In this document: positions 8,301-16,216 of the stretch, piece after piece
Layout: every line of letters starts with the position of its first letter
How positions within the stretch are numbered: position 1 is the stretch's first letter
Assembly (NCBI GenBank): GCA_934630375.1
Contig: CAKTVQ010000001.1
Location: forward strand, 124,001-188,000
DNA: 64,000 bases
From: an uncultured Collinsella sp.
Lineage (GTDB): Bacteria > Actinomycetota > Coriobacteriia > Coriobacteriales > Coriobacteriaceae
Direction of reading: 5' to 3'
The notes under the pieces: generated by a model
The model's database searches: none
What the model was told of the DNA's origin: nothing
Seen by the model: only the letters and a program-made list of their open reading frames with translations
Program-made: the position numbers and the translations under genes

Positions 8301-11300
8301 ACTCGCCGTCCTTGAGGTCGCGTCCGGTCAGGCGCTTGGTCGCGACAATCTGGTCGGTGACACTGAACTCGTCGGGGTTCGGCTTGTAGCTGTTGTTGAA
8401 CTTCGCCTCGTCGGCGTCCTTCAGCTTGTGCTTCGCCTCGAGCTTGCCCTTGCCGTTGTCGGTGATGGTCGTCTCGATGGTGTAAGTCTTGCCATCGTAG
8501 GTGATGCCGTTGCCCTCGGCGCCTGCAACCTCGCGCAGCGTGTAGGTGTGCTTGCCGGCCTCGGTGTACTCGATGGGGCTCATCGTGATCTTGCCGTCAG
8601 CAGCGTTCTTGCCGGTGGCGACGACCTTGGTGTCCTTGCCCTCGCCCTCGACGAGCTCGAAGGAGAACTCACCCTCCTTGAGGTCGCGCCCGTCCAGGAC
8701 CTTCTTCGCGGTGACCTGGTCGGTGACGCTGAACTTGTCAGGGGTCACGCTGTAAGCGTTCTCGAAGATCGGCCTCTCGTCGCCCTGCAGCTTGTGCTCA
8801 ACGTTGAGGGTACCGCCGCCGTTGTCCGTAACCGTAGTCACGATGGTGTACTCGGCGGTGCTGTAGGTAATGCCGTTCTCGGTGGCGCCGGCCTTGGTCT
8901 CGCGCAGCGTGTAAGTGTGTTCGCCGGCCTCAGTGTACGTGACGGGATCCATCACGATCTTGCCGTCGGCGTTGTTGGTACCGGTGGCGACGACCTCGTT
9001 GTCCTTGACGAGCTCAAAGCGGAACTCGCCGGCCACAAGGCCAAGCTCGCGCCCGGTCAGGACCTTAGTCGCGTTGATCTGGTCGGTGACGCTGGAGTCC
9101 TTGGGGGTCAGGTTGTAGGAGTTCTTGAACTCGGCGGTCTTGGCGTCCTTCAGGACATGCTTGGCCTCGAGCGTGCCGTCACCCTTGTCGGTGATGGTGG
9201 TCTCGATGGTATAGGTCTTGCCGTCGTAGGTGATGCCGCCAGTCTTGCCCTTGACCTCGCGCAGCGTGTAAGTGTGCGTTCCGGGCTTGTCGTATTCGAT
9301 GGGACTCATCGTGATCTTGCCGCTGGCGTCGTTGGTGCCGGTGGCGACGATCTTGGCATCCTTGCCCTCGACGAGCTCGAAGGAGAACTCGCCTTCCTTG
9401 AGGCCGCGCCCGTCCAGGACCTTCTTCGCGGTGATCTTGTCTGTGACGCTGGAGTCGACAGGCGTCACGCTATAGGTATTGGTGAACGTAAATGCCGCAT
9501 CGCCGTCCGGGTTACGGGTTACGCTCAGCTTGCCCTTGCCGTCATCGGTCACGGTAAAGGAAACCTTGCGCGAAGGCTTGGCATCGTTGGTCACACCAGC
9601 TACCTCGCCGGACTCGGTCACGGTGTAGGTATAGGTGTGCTCGCGCTTTTCGGGCTTTTCGCCTAGAACCTTATTGAGGTTATCGAGCGTAAAGGTGATC
9701 TTGCCAAAGTCGACCTTGCCGGCCGCGTCGTTGGTTGCGGTCGTGCGCTCGGGCATCGGGGCGCCGGCCTCGTCGGGAGTCACGGTAAAGGTGAACTTGC
9801 CGGCGATGTCGGCCGGGGTCAAACCGTCAGCAACCTGCAGGTTCTTGATGCCCGCAAGCGACGCCTCGGCGTCTTTCGTATTGTAGGAGTTCTTGAACTC
9901 GATGCTCTTGACGTCCTTGGCGTCCTTCAGCTCATGCGTAGCCACCAGCTGGCCCTTGCCGTTATCGCTGATGGTCGTCACGATGGTGTAGACCGTTTCA
10001 TCGTAGGCAATACCACCGGCGTTACCCTTGACCTCGCGCAGCTTGTAGGTGTGCTGGCCGATCTTGGTGTACCTGATGGGGCTGAACGTCACCTTGCCGT
10101 CGGCAGCGTTCACAACGGTCTCGACAGGTTTATCTTCCTTGCCCACGACTTCGAGCAGCTCAAAGCTGAACTCGCCGGCCGCCAAGTCGCGCCCGGTCAG
10201 GGACTTGGTCACGTCAATCTTGTCGGTAACGCTGGACTCAACAGGCTCCGCAGTGTAAACGTTTTTGAACTCGGTCTCGCCCGAGGTCACCTGCACGACA
10301 GCGCTCAGCTCGCCCTTCTTGTTGGGCGTCACCGTCACGGTGATCTTCGCGACGTTCTTGCTGTAGGCAACGCCGTCAACCGTGGTCCCAGCGTTCTTCT
10401 CGCTGACCTTGTAGACATACGTGCCAGGTGCCTTGTATTCGATCGTGCCGAAGTTAATGGCCGCCTTGCCCTCATTCGGATCGTCATTGGTCACGGACAC
10501 AGTCACGGGCTCAGTCGCGGACTCGGGCATCGGGGCGTTGTTCTCGGACGTCAGCTCAAACTCAAACGCGTCCTCTTTCGTCCAGGCGCGGCCCTCGAGC
10601 ACCTTGGTCAGGCCGAAGTCGGCCTTGGTGTCCACCGTCGTCGGCGTCATGTCGTACTTATAGCTGATCTTGCCGTTGTTGCCCAGGTAGGAATTGACAT
10701 GCGTCGCGGTCGCCTTGGCGGACGTGTTGTTCCACTTGGGATTGAGAACATCGGAGGCGGTATGGGTGTTGTTGCCGCCCACGCTATCCTTGGTGGTGTG
10801 GAGCTCGTCGATAAATGCCAGGCGCGCGGTTCCCACAGTAAACACCAAGTTACCGTTCTCATCGGGAACAATCGCGCCGTCGAACTTCGCGGCATCGCCG
10901 CCGATAAACTCGATGACGGCGGTGGCGGACTTGGCCTCGCCGTTCTCGCCCTGCTCCTCAAACTCATCCTTGTAGTAATACTTACCGTCAGCAGTCAGCG
11001 AGCCCTTTGCCGGCTTCGTGCATTCCTCATCCGTGTAAATGGGCGTCTGCTTCTGGAAGTAGTAGTAGCGGTTGGTGTCGGCCGGCTCAAAGGTCGCAAC
11101 CGTATCACCCAACGCACCACTGCTCCACTTGTTCGCGTAGAAATTCACGGTATTGGTGCGGTCAACGACGGTCGTATTATGCTCGATGTAGTCCTTGAGC
11201 CCCGTGACCTTCTCGGGCGTAAACAGATTGTCGAGTGCAGCGCTCTTCACGCTCGAGGCGTACTTTACGCGGATAGGCTGAGCGCTGTCGACCGAGAGCT

Positions 11301-12720
11301 TGCCGTCTTCGTTCTTAAAGTGGCTCTGCGGAATCAACGACGCAGGGATGCTGACCGTTACGATATCGCCCTTCTGGGGATTTTTTTCGTCAGCGCGCTG
11401 CACGGTGATAAGCAGGTCTTTTGCCTTGCCGGTGAACTCGTAGGTGTCGGTATTGGTTTCCTTGTTGAACGTCTTGCTCGTCTTGGTAAACGACGTACCG
11501 TTGATGATGGCTTCGGTAAAGCCGTCGACCTGCATAAAGTCGCCCAGCTCATCGGTAAACGTAATATAGCCGGACTTGTTCGCGTCGTAACCCTTATGGA
11601 TTTCGGTCGGATGAGGTGCTTCAGACGTAATGGCCTTTGAAATGTCGTCGAAGACCTTCTTGAGGTCGTCGGCATTGGTCGCCGACTTGTAGAAATCGGA
11701 GTTTTCCGCACGCGTGCCGTGAGTGTTCCATGCCGTAGCATTGGGGTAGTTGCTCGACACGGCCTGCATGAATTTGTTCTCTTTACTTGTCTGCGAGTCT
11801 TGGACGACGGCGCTGGGATTCGCACCGTTAAAGATGCCAATGGTATAAACGGTGGCCTTGGCGTCCTTCATGTCCTTGGCAGCCGTCACGGCAGCGTTAG
11901 CGACTGTAGAATTGAATTCACTTTGACTCGTTGGCGTACCATCAGTAAAGAAGACAATAATCTTCTTGGCGTCTTTGCGACCAGAAGTCCTGTCCTTAGC
12001 CAGCTCCAGACCATAATCGGCACGTGTGGCACCGGCGGGTTTAATACCGGCAATTGTATCCTTAAGAGCTTTCACGTTGCTGCCGGAACAATCAATCAGG
12101 TCCTTCATAACCTGCGTGTTATTGTAGACGTACCCTTTGTCACGATACGTATCGTTGCCGATATTGTTGGACTTATCGCCCGCGAACTTAACGATGGCAA
12201 CCTTATGCTGCCTATCCACGCCCTCGATACCCTCGTTTTGCTTGGCGATGGTATCAATAAAGCTATTCGCTGCGTTCTTCAGCGCTTCGATGCGCTTGGT
12301 GGAATCTCTGCCACCCATAGGATCATTACCCATAGGATCATTCATCGAACCAGAGGCATCCAGCACCATCACGATATCGAGCGGCGTGGTGACCGTCACG
12401 GTTGAATTGGATGTCGAGGACATCGCCGAAAGCGTGGTCACAAAATCTGACGCTTCGTCTTTTCGGGTCTCCTTGACCGTCTTGTCGGTCCAGATTCGGC
12501 CGACGTTTTGGGTCGTTACTTTATTACCGCTGTGGCCTGCTGCCCAGATTTCCCAGCGTCCGCTGGTATCGGGGTCGACGACCTTTCCGGTCATTGTCGG
12601 TCCATCCATTCCGGTGCTGGACCTGGCGTTGGCCTCGGGCAGCATGGCAAATGCTGCAGCCGGCAACACCAGCACTACGGCCAGTATCACCGCCAAGAGA
12701 CCCCTCGTGTACTTACTCAT
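5323..12720 (-). CDS. Giant LPXTG-anchored VWA adhesin with 13 FctA-like isopeptide repeats
   Basis: Cell-wall surface protein of 2465 residues. A signal peptide covers residues 1-31. A von Willebrand A domain follows with an intact MIDAS (DASGS at 121-125), then a spacer domain. From about residue 690 there are thirteen tandem domains of 110-190 residues of the streptococcal pilin isopeptide (FctA/Spy0128-like) type. Most show the Lys near KxLxGR, the Glu in YTLRE and the closing FxNxY Asn needed for an intramolecular Lys-Asn bond. A proline linker, LPTTG, a membrane segment and IRKR form the sorting signal. Repeats 4-7 are nearly identical in protein and DNA, which invites copy-number change. 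Probably a stalk with a tip-like adhesive head. No sortase or other pilin gene is nearby. It is bracketed by repeat families A, B and G. Start ATG at 12720 after a GGGAG motif. Confidence 0.93.
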   Translation of the reverse strand: MSKYTRGLLAVILAVVLVLPAAAFAMLPEANARSSTGMDGPTMTGKVVDPDTSGRWEIWAAGHSGNKVTTQNVGRIWTDKTVKETRKDEASDFVTTLSAMSSTSNSTVTVTTPLDIVMVLDASGSMNDPMGNDPMGGRDSTKRIEALKNAANSFIDTIAKQNEGIEGVDRQHKVAIVKFAGDKSNNIGNDTYRDKGYVYNNTQVMKDLIDCSGSNVKALKDTIAGIKPAGATRADYGLELAKDRTSGRKDAKKIIVFFTDGTPTSQSEFNSTVANAAVTAAKDMKDAKATVYTIGIFNGANPSAVVQDSQTSKENKFMQAVSSNYPNATAWNTHGTRAENSDFYKSATNADDLKKVFDDISKAITSEAPHPTEIHKGYDANKSGYITFTDELGDFMQVDGFTEAIINGTSFTKTSKTFNKETNTDTYEFTGKAKDLLITVQRADEKNPQKGDIVTVSIPASLIPQSHFKNEDGKLSVDSAQPIRVKYASSVKSAALDNLFTPEKVTGLKDYIEHNTTVVDRTNTVNFYANKWSSGALGDTVATFEPADTNRYYYFQKQTPIYTDEECTKPAKGSLTADGKYYYKDEFEEQGENGEAKSATAVIEFIGGDAAKFDGAIVPDENGNLVFTVGTARLAFIDELHTTKDSVGGNNTHTASDVLNPKWNNTSAKATATHVNSYLGNNGKISYKYDMTPTTVDTKADFGLTKVLEGRAWTKEDAFEFELTSENNAPMPESATEPVTVSVTNDDPNEGKAAINFGTIEYKAPGTYVYKVSEKNAGTTVDGVAYSKNVAKITVTVTPNKKGELSAVVQVTSGETEFKNVYTAEPVESSVTDKIDVTKSLTGRDLAAGEFSFELLEVVGKEDKPVETVVNAADGKVTFSPIRYTKIGQHTYKLREVKGNAGGIAYDETVYTIVTTISDNGKGQLVATHELKDAKDVKSIEFKNSYNTKDAEASLAGIKNLQVADGLTPADIAGKFTFTVTPDEAGAPMPERTTATNDAAGKVDFGKITFTLDNLNKVLGEKPEKREHTYTYTVTESGEVAGVTNDAKPSRKVSFTVTDDGKGKLSVTRNPDGDAAFTFTNTYSVTPVDSSVTDKITAKKVLDGRGLKEGEFSFELVEGKDAKIVATGTNDASGKITMSPIEYDKPGTHTYTLREVKGKTGGITYDGKTYTIETTITDKGDGTLEAKHVLKDAKTAEFKNSYNLTPKDSSVTDQINATKVLTGRELGLVAGEFRFELVKDNEVVATGTNNADGKIVMDPVTYTEAGEHTYTLRETKAGATENGITYSTAEYTIVTTVTDNGGGTLNVEHKLQGDERPIFENAYSVTPDKFSVTDQVTAKKVLDGRDLKEGEFSFELVEGEGKDTKVVATGKNAADGKITMSPIEYTEAGKHTYTLREVAGAEGNGITYDGKTYTIETTITDNGKGKLEAKHKLKDADEAKFNNSYKPNPDEFSVTDQIVATKRLTGRDLKDGEFSFELVEGEGKDAKVVATGTNDAKGNISMGAVKYDKPGKHTYTLREARGGTTSKGITYSDAKYTIETIITDNGDGTLKAEHVLKGDKPAEFTNAYSVTPLDADLDFGLSKAIDGREWTDGDEFSFTITAPEGTPLPNPATVTVSKRDAKDGIAAIKFGKIHYTAAGTYKYEIRENAGSTVGMTYDAHVATAEVTVTEDADGTLTANVTKKENGRFTNTYRTELNYTAAGGLKLSKTLRGRPMTEGQFTFTVTPADEASANALRLLPGANEFKSPATAEGTVGLIDILAGHEVKFTQADAGKTFTYTVAEKNDGQPGYTYDDAVRTVTIAIADDTAGTLTATTTVSGGPEGTLPTEYKTGAAAVESAVVPFVNSYSATTNATGGVPAKVVATKTLTGRPMADGEFYFGIAYAGEKEAIEGTCTTNVNGQVSFGFLHYTTEMLADLVNAKRAIRTDTDAKLAWTIGYTAFEFTPQLAAKGITAATPSFSFKVIVVDNGDGTLTATPVYDGIKPLFENVYGTDAVDAALAGTKKLQAAEGLTPADIAGKFTFTVTADEAGAPMPEHATATNDAAGNVDFGKIHFTLEDLNRALGVTDDATDKTETDEADADEANADEADVDVIADESEDENEPAAATPRSHTFTYTVTESGSAPGVTNDANATRKVSYTVTDDGAGHLSVVREGDDGAAFTFTNTYSVTPTDSSVTDQVKTVKRLTGRDLAAGEFTFELLEDGVVVASGTNDVNGTVALSPIRYEAPGTHAYMLREACPNALGLYKGVTYDGATYTVVTTVSDNGDGTLTATHKLEGTTESAGFTNKYHAMPTQVSIGAIKVLEGRELKKDEFSFKLAGEDVESTVTNDADGKVSFDKFEYSEPGTYVYTISEVKGDEAGMTYDKSVFTATVNVVDDGEGNLKANVAFTKGDKSVEGIVFNNTYKKPETPVPTPDPGTSKTVTNIVKTVKGFLPTTGDQQAAALLMAFVIAMAGVGALVWGIRKR

Positions 12721-12896
12721 CGCGTCTCCCTTCTCGCGGTCTCAGACCTTGCATCAGCCTAAAGTTACGGAATGAGACACAATTAGGGCAGGTGACACAT
12801 GTTCCAGATTCGGTTTTGGGCGTGAGACAAATGTCTCACCAAAGTTGAGACACGGCGTTTTCGCAGGAAAACGGGTGCGACTCGGAGCCATCAGGC

Positions 12897-12932
12897 AAAA
12901 ATGACCCGTTTTCCTCCGTCCCCGGGGGATCA
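12897..12932 (+). repeat. Family G short repeat, copy G2
   Basis: Copy of the 34-bp family G motif with the substitution TGACCC for TGATCC, ending CCCCGGGGGATCA. It lies 28 bp before element B2. The intergenic stretch 12721-13427 contains only this motif, B2, G3, A2 and a hairpin; I see no gene there. Confidence 0.75.
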
Positions 12933-12959
12933 ATTGGTGGCGCTCGCCTCAAAACTGGA

Positions 12960-13091
12960 CCATCTACTACGTTTGACCCGATACCCCTGACCATAGCCGC
13001 GTTTCATGAAAAACCGCAGGCATTTTACCTGCGGTTTTGTTTTTGCGTTGTTCGTTATGGTTGAGGGTAGCAGCCTAAACGTAGTAGATGG
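12960..13091. repeat. Family B palindromic element, copy B2 (132 bp core)
   Basis: Arms CCATCTACTACGTTT (12960-12974) and its complement (13077-13091) enclose an interior of exactly the same length as in B1. The centre again has ACCGCAGG / ACCTGCGGTTTTGTTTTTGCG and the inner pair CCATA / TATGG. The longer 28-bp arm of B1 is not fully conserved here. It lies upstream of the adhesin gene start. Confidence 0.85.
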
Positions 13092-13136
13092 ACCCATTTC
13101 GTGGCAGACGGGTCACGCGGCGGCCCTCGCGAGGCC

Positions 13137-13171
13137 AAAATGATCCGTTTTCCTCCGTCCCCGGGGGATCA
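13137..13171 (+). repeat. Family G short repeat, copy G3
   Basis: Same motif as G1 (AAAATGATCCGTTTTCCTCC...GGGGGATCA), placed between B2 and A2 just as G1 lies between A1 and B1 on the other side of the adhesin gene. Confidence 0.75.
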
Positions 13172-13198
13172 AGGGCTGTTACGGATATGGTGTCATTT

Positions 13199-13352
13199 CA
13201 AAACTATGCCGGATTACGGGGCTAAAGCCGATACCCTCATCCATACCTCCATTTTTTGAAAAACGGCAGGCTATCTACCTGCGGTTTTGTTTTTGCGATT
13301 TCCGGTATGGTCGGGGGTTCGCTCTCCAGCCCCGTAAACCGGCATAGTTTTG
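13199..13352. repeat. Family A palindromic element, copy A2 (154 bp)
   Basis: Outer arms at 13199-13223 and 13328-13352 are 25 bp with one mismatch (GGATTA for GGTTTA in the left arm). Inner pair CCATACC / GGTATGG and central ACCTGCGGTTTTGTTTTTGCG are present. It has exactly the same length as A1 and A3. Confidence 0.85.
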
Positions 13353-13383
13353 TTCGCGGCGGCCTGACCGCGCGCTTAAGCGC

Positions 13384-13417
13384 GGGGCCGGCGGGGCATT
13401 TTTGCCCCGCCGGCCCC
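13384..13417 (-). terminator. GC-rich hairpin after the ech operon
   Basis: A perfect 15-bp stem (13384-13398 with 13403-13417, arm GGGGCCGGCGGGGCA) and a 4-nt loop lie 10 bp past the stop of the last ech gene. No clear T-run follows, so it may work as a 3'-end stabiliser or together with element A2. Confidence 0.55.
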
Positions 13418-13427
13418 CATTTCTGCG

Positions 13428-13769
13428 CTATTCCGGCTTGGTTTCTACCGTGGGAGTCTTATCCGCCGCAACCGGGGTGCGGGCGGTATCCATAGTCAGG
13501 CAGTGTTTGGGGCAGCTCTCGATGCACTCGCCGCACACCACGCAGGCATACGGATCGATCGACCACGTTCCGCCCTTGCGATCGACCGCGAGCGCGCCCG
13601 CCGGGCAGCGGCGCGCGCACATGCCGCAGCAAATGCACGCGTCCATGTCGTTGACGATGTGCCCACGCAGGCGCTCGGGTGCCGCGAGCTTCTCCTGCGG
13701 ATAGCACACCGTTACCGGCTGCTTGACCATAGAACCCAAGGCCGTCTTGGCAAATGTCAGCAAACTCAT
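13428..13769 (-). CDS. echF: Ech-type hydrogenase ferredoxin subunit (EchF/NuoI-like)
   Basis: Protein of 113 residues with two [4Fe-4S] binding motifs, CIGCGMCARRCP (residues 38-49) and CVVCGECIESCP (residues 77-88), as in EchF, HycF and NuoI. It should pass electrons between soluble ferredoxin and the cluster of the small subunit. Last gene of the five-gene operon, 7 bp after the large-subunit gene. Its usual extension after the second cluster is short and ends in a Thr/Pro/Lys-rich tail. Confidence 0.88.
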   Translation of the reverse strand: MSLLTFAKTALGSMVKQPVTVCYPQEKLAAPERLRGHIVNDMDACICCGMCARRCPAGALAVDRKGGTWSIDPYACVVCGECIESCPKHCLTMDTARTPVAADKTPTVETKPE

Positions 13770-13776
13770 GCCGCGC

Positions 13777-14865
13777 CTACCTTTCCGTGCAGCTAATGCA
13801 GGGGTCGATGGTCAGGATAATCATGGGCACGTTGGCAATGAGCACGCCCTGCAGCGCATGCGTCAGACCCGCCAGATTTTGCGACGTCGGCGTGCGCACG
13901 CGGAAACGGTCCAAGTTCTTGGTGCCGTTGCCGCGCACATAGTAATACGCCTCGCCGCGCGGCTGCTCAATCACAACCTCGCCGCGCGCGCCGTCGGCCG
14001 GCGTGAGCTTGGTACGCCCACCGATACCGTCGTGCGGAATCTTGCCCACAAGCTCCTTGATGATGTCCATAGCCTGCGTGACCTCGGCGCAACGCACCTG
14101 GCAGCGGGCATAGCAGTCGCCATCGGTAGCGACAATTGGCTCAAACGCAGCCAGATCCGCATAGGCACCGTCGCCAAACATGCGCACGTCGTAGTCCACG
14201 CCCGAGGCGCGGCCGAACGGGCCGACCATCGACAGATCCAGCGCGTCTTTTTTGCTGATCACGCCCACGCCATGCAGACGCTCGCCGCAGCTGTCGTCGT
14301 CCAAAAACGTATGCACCAGGGCCTCGTAGTCGGGACGCATGGCATCGAGTGTCTGGACAATGCCCGCCAGCTCGGAGTCCTCGATATCGTGCTTAAGGCC
14401 GCCGATTTCGTTGATCGACAAAATCACGCGCCCGCCGCACGTGCTCTCAAAGATCTTGAGAATCTGCTCGCGCAGCGTCCACGAACGATAGAACAGCGCC
14501 TCAAAACCAAAGGCGTCGGCGAGCAGGCCCAGCCACAGCAGATGCGAGTGGATGCGCGAAAGCTCGTGCAGAATGGTGCGAATATACTGCACGCGGCCGG
14601 GCACCTCGATGTCGAGCATGCGCTCGCAGGCGCTGGCATAGCCGCAGCTGTGACCCACGGCGCAAATGCCGCAGATGCGCTCGGCGATGTAGCCAAACTG
14701 ATGCATGTCGCGCTTTTCGGTGAGCTTCTCGAGCCCGCGGTGCACAAAGCCGATCTGCGGAATTGCCTCGATGACGCGGTCGTCCTCGATCACCAGGTCC
14801 AGATGAAGCGGCTCGGGCAGTACCGGGTGTTGCGGGCCAAACGGAATAACGGAGCGATGTGCCAT
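13777..14865 (-). CDS. echE: Ech-type [NiFe] hydrogenase large subunit (EchE)
   Basis: Catalytic subunit of 362 residues. Both nickel-ligand pairs are present: RICGIC near residue 62 and DPCISC at the extreme C-terminus. This separates it from the NuoD subunit of complex I, which has lost these cysteines. It should reduce protons with ferredoxin electrons, or the reverse. Only three residues follow the last Cys, so a classical C-terminal maturation cleavage is unlikely, as is common in group 4 enzymes. No maturation (hyp) genes are in the window. Start ATG at 14865, 6 bp after the EchD stop. Confidence 0.93.
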   Translation of the reverse strand: MAHRSVIPFGPQHPVLPEPLHLDLVIEDDRVIEAIPQIGFVHRGLEKLTEKRDMHQFGYIAERICGICAVGHSCGYASACERMLDIEVPGRVQYIRTILHELSRIHSHLLWLGLLADAFGFEALFYRSWTLREQILKIFESTCGGRVILSINEIGGLKHDIEDSELAGIVQTLDAMRPDYEALVHTFLDDDSCGERLHGVGVISKKDALDLSMVGPFGRASGVDYDVRMFGDGAYADLAAFEPIVATDGDCYARCQVRCAEVTQAMDIIKELVGKIPHDGIGGRTKLTPADGARGEVVIEQPRGEAYYYVRGNGTKNLDRFRVRTPTSQNLAGLTHALQGVLIANVPMIILTIDPCISCTER

Positions 14866-14870
14866 GGACC

Positions 14871-15587
14871 TTACGCCTCCTCTTTCTGCTTGTCGCGGGC
14901 GGCCTTGGCGGCAAGCGCCGCGCGGACCTTGGCCGCTTTCTCGGGATCCATGGCGGCGAGCTTTGCCTCCATCTCGGCGGCCTTGAGCGCGGCCTTCGCA
15001 GCAGCCTCATCGTGCTGAGTATCGGAGCCGGCAGCCGCAGCGGGCTGAGCAGCGGCGCCCGCGGCATCGCCGGCGCCCGCAACGCCCTCCCCTGCAGCAG
15101 CCGCAGCCGCGGCGGCCTTCTCGGCAGCGGCCTTGCGCGCCTTGGCCTCGGCAGCCGCACGGACCTTCATGGCCTTCTCGCGCGCGGCCTTCACCTCGGG
15201 CGTGATAACGCTCATGGGCTCGGCAGTCGAGACCTGGTAGAAAAAGCCCTTAAAGTCGATCTGCATGTCGGTAATGGCAAGACCAAACAGGTCGTGAACC
15301 TCATTTTCAAACGGGAATACCGCCGGATAATACGAGCTGATGGACGGAATCTCCTGATACCGGTCGATTCCCTCGACTACCAGGTTCTCAATCGCATAGC
15401 TGCCGTCCTGCGCAATATGCTCCTGAGCAGCATGAACGTTGATAAACGTATAGACCAAGCGATACGTGCCGTCGTCGACGTTGCGCTCGGCGTGCATTTG
15501 CACAAAGCGCGCGCCGACGCCCTTGAGCGCCTGGACATGCGGCAGGAGCTCGTCGATCCCAACGGTGGTATAGATAGCCTTTTGCAT
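14871..15587 (-). CDS. echD: Ech-type hydrogenase subunit EchD (NuoC-like) with Ala/Lys-rich tail
   Basis: Protein of 238 residues. The first ~150 residues match the NADH dehydrogenase 30-kDa (NuoC/EchD) fold, including a YYPAVFPFENEVHDLFG segment close to the family signature. Residues from about 150 on are an extended Ala/Lys/Glu-rich, probably helical tail not found in typical EchD proteins of 120-160 residues. The start codon overlaps the stop of echC (TAATG). Structural subunit bridging large and small subunits. Confidence 0.88.
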   Translation of the reverse strand: MQKAIYTTVGIDELLPHVQALKGVGARFVQMHAERNVDDGTYRLVYTFINVHAAQEHIAQDGSYAIENLVVEGIDRYQEIPSISSYYPAVFPFENEVHDLFGLAITDMQIDFKGFFYQVSTAEPMSVITPEVKAAREKAMKVRAAAEAKARKAAAEKAAAAAAAAGEGVAGAGDAAGAAAQPAAAAGSDTQHDEAAAKAALKAAEMEAKLAAMDPEKAAKVRAALAAKAARDKQKEEA

Positions 15588-16204
15588 TACTCGGCCTCCT
15601 TCGCAGCGACGGACGCGGAGGGCGTCCCAGCAGGTGCGTCGCCAGCGGCGGGCTTCCCAGCAGGCGCGTCACCGGCACCATCAATCCCGGCCCCCGCAGC
15701 CACAAACCCGTCCTCGCCCAGCTCAACGCCACCATCCCAGGTAGCGGCACCGCCCACGGTGAGCGGGTCGCCACCGGCGCGCATCACGGCCTCCTTCTGG
15801 TCCAGGATGCCGCACGCCTCCACGATGGCGTCGATCACGGTCTCAGGGCGAATGGCGCACCCAGGCGCGTACACATCCACGGGAATTGCGCGGTCCACGC
15901 CGCCGATCACGTTGTAGGCATCGCGGAACACGCCGCCCGAGCACGCGCAAATGCCGCACGCCACCACGCACTTAGGCTCGAGCATCTGGTTGTAGATCTG
16001 GCGCACGACGGGCAGGTTCTGAGCATTGACCGACCCCGTCACCAAAAAGATATCCGCATGCTTGGGGTTGCCGGTGTTGACCACGCCAAAGCGCTCCGCA
16101 TCGAACAGCGGCGTGAGCGAGGCCAGCACCTCGATATCGCATCCGTTGCAGCTCGAGCCGTCGTAATGAATAACCCACGGCGAGCGCGACATTTTATGGT
16201 CCAT
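15587..16204 (-). CDS. echC: Ech-type hydrogenase small subunit (EchC/NuoB-like)
   Basis: Protein of 205 residues carrying the proximal [4Fe-4S] cluster ligands: SCNGCDIE near residue 18, VVACGICACSGG near residue 80 and APGCAIRPE near residue 115. It transfers electrons between the NiFe site and EchF. After about residue 145 comes an acidic Gly/Ala/Pro tail of about 60 residues that is unusual for the family. Start at 16204 has AGGAGG 8 nt upstream. Confidence 0.9.
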   Translation of the reverse strand: MDHKMSRSPWVIHYDGSSCNGCDIEVLASLTPLFDAERFGVVNTGNPKHADIFLVTGSVNAQNLPVVRQIYNQMLEPKCVVACGICACSGGVFRDAYNVIGGVDRAIPVDVYAPGCAIRPETVIDAIVEACGILDQKEAVMRAGGDPLTVGGAATWDGGVELGEDGFVAAGAGIDGAGDAPAGKPAAGDAPAGTPSASVAAKEAE

Positions 16205-16216
16205 GGATGCCGCCTC

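Noticed and set aside
5164..9666. 1500-codon open frame opposite the VWA adhesin
   Set aside because: It lies fully antisense to a well-supported repeat protein; its length is a by-product of high GC and repeated codon usage, and it has no ribosome-binding site or family features.
13777..16204. Complex I (NADH dehydrogenase) fragment
   Set aside because: The large subunit keeps both Cys pairs that bind nickel and the gene order is that of ech, so a hydrogenase is the better reading.
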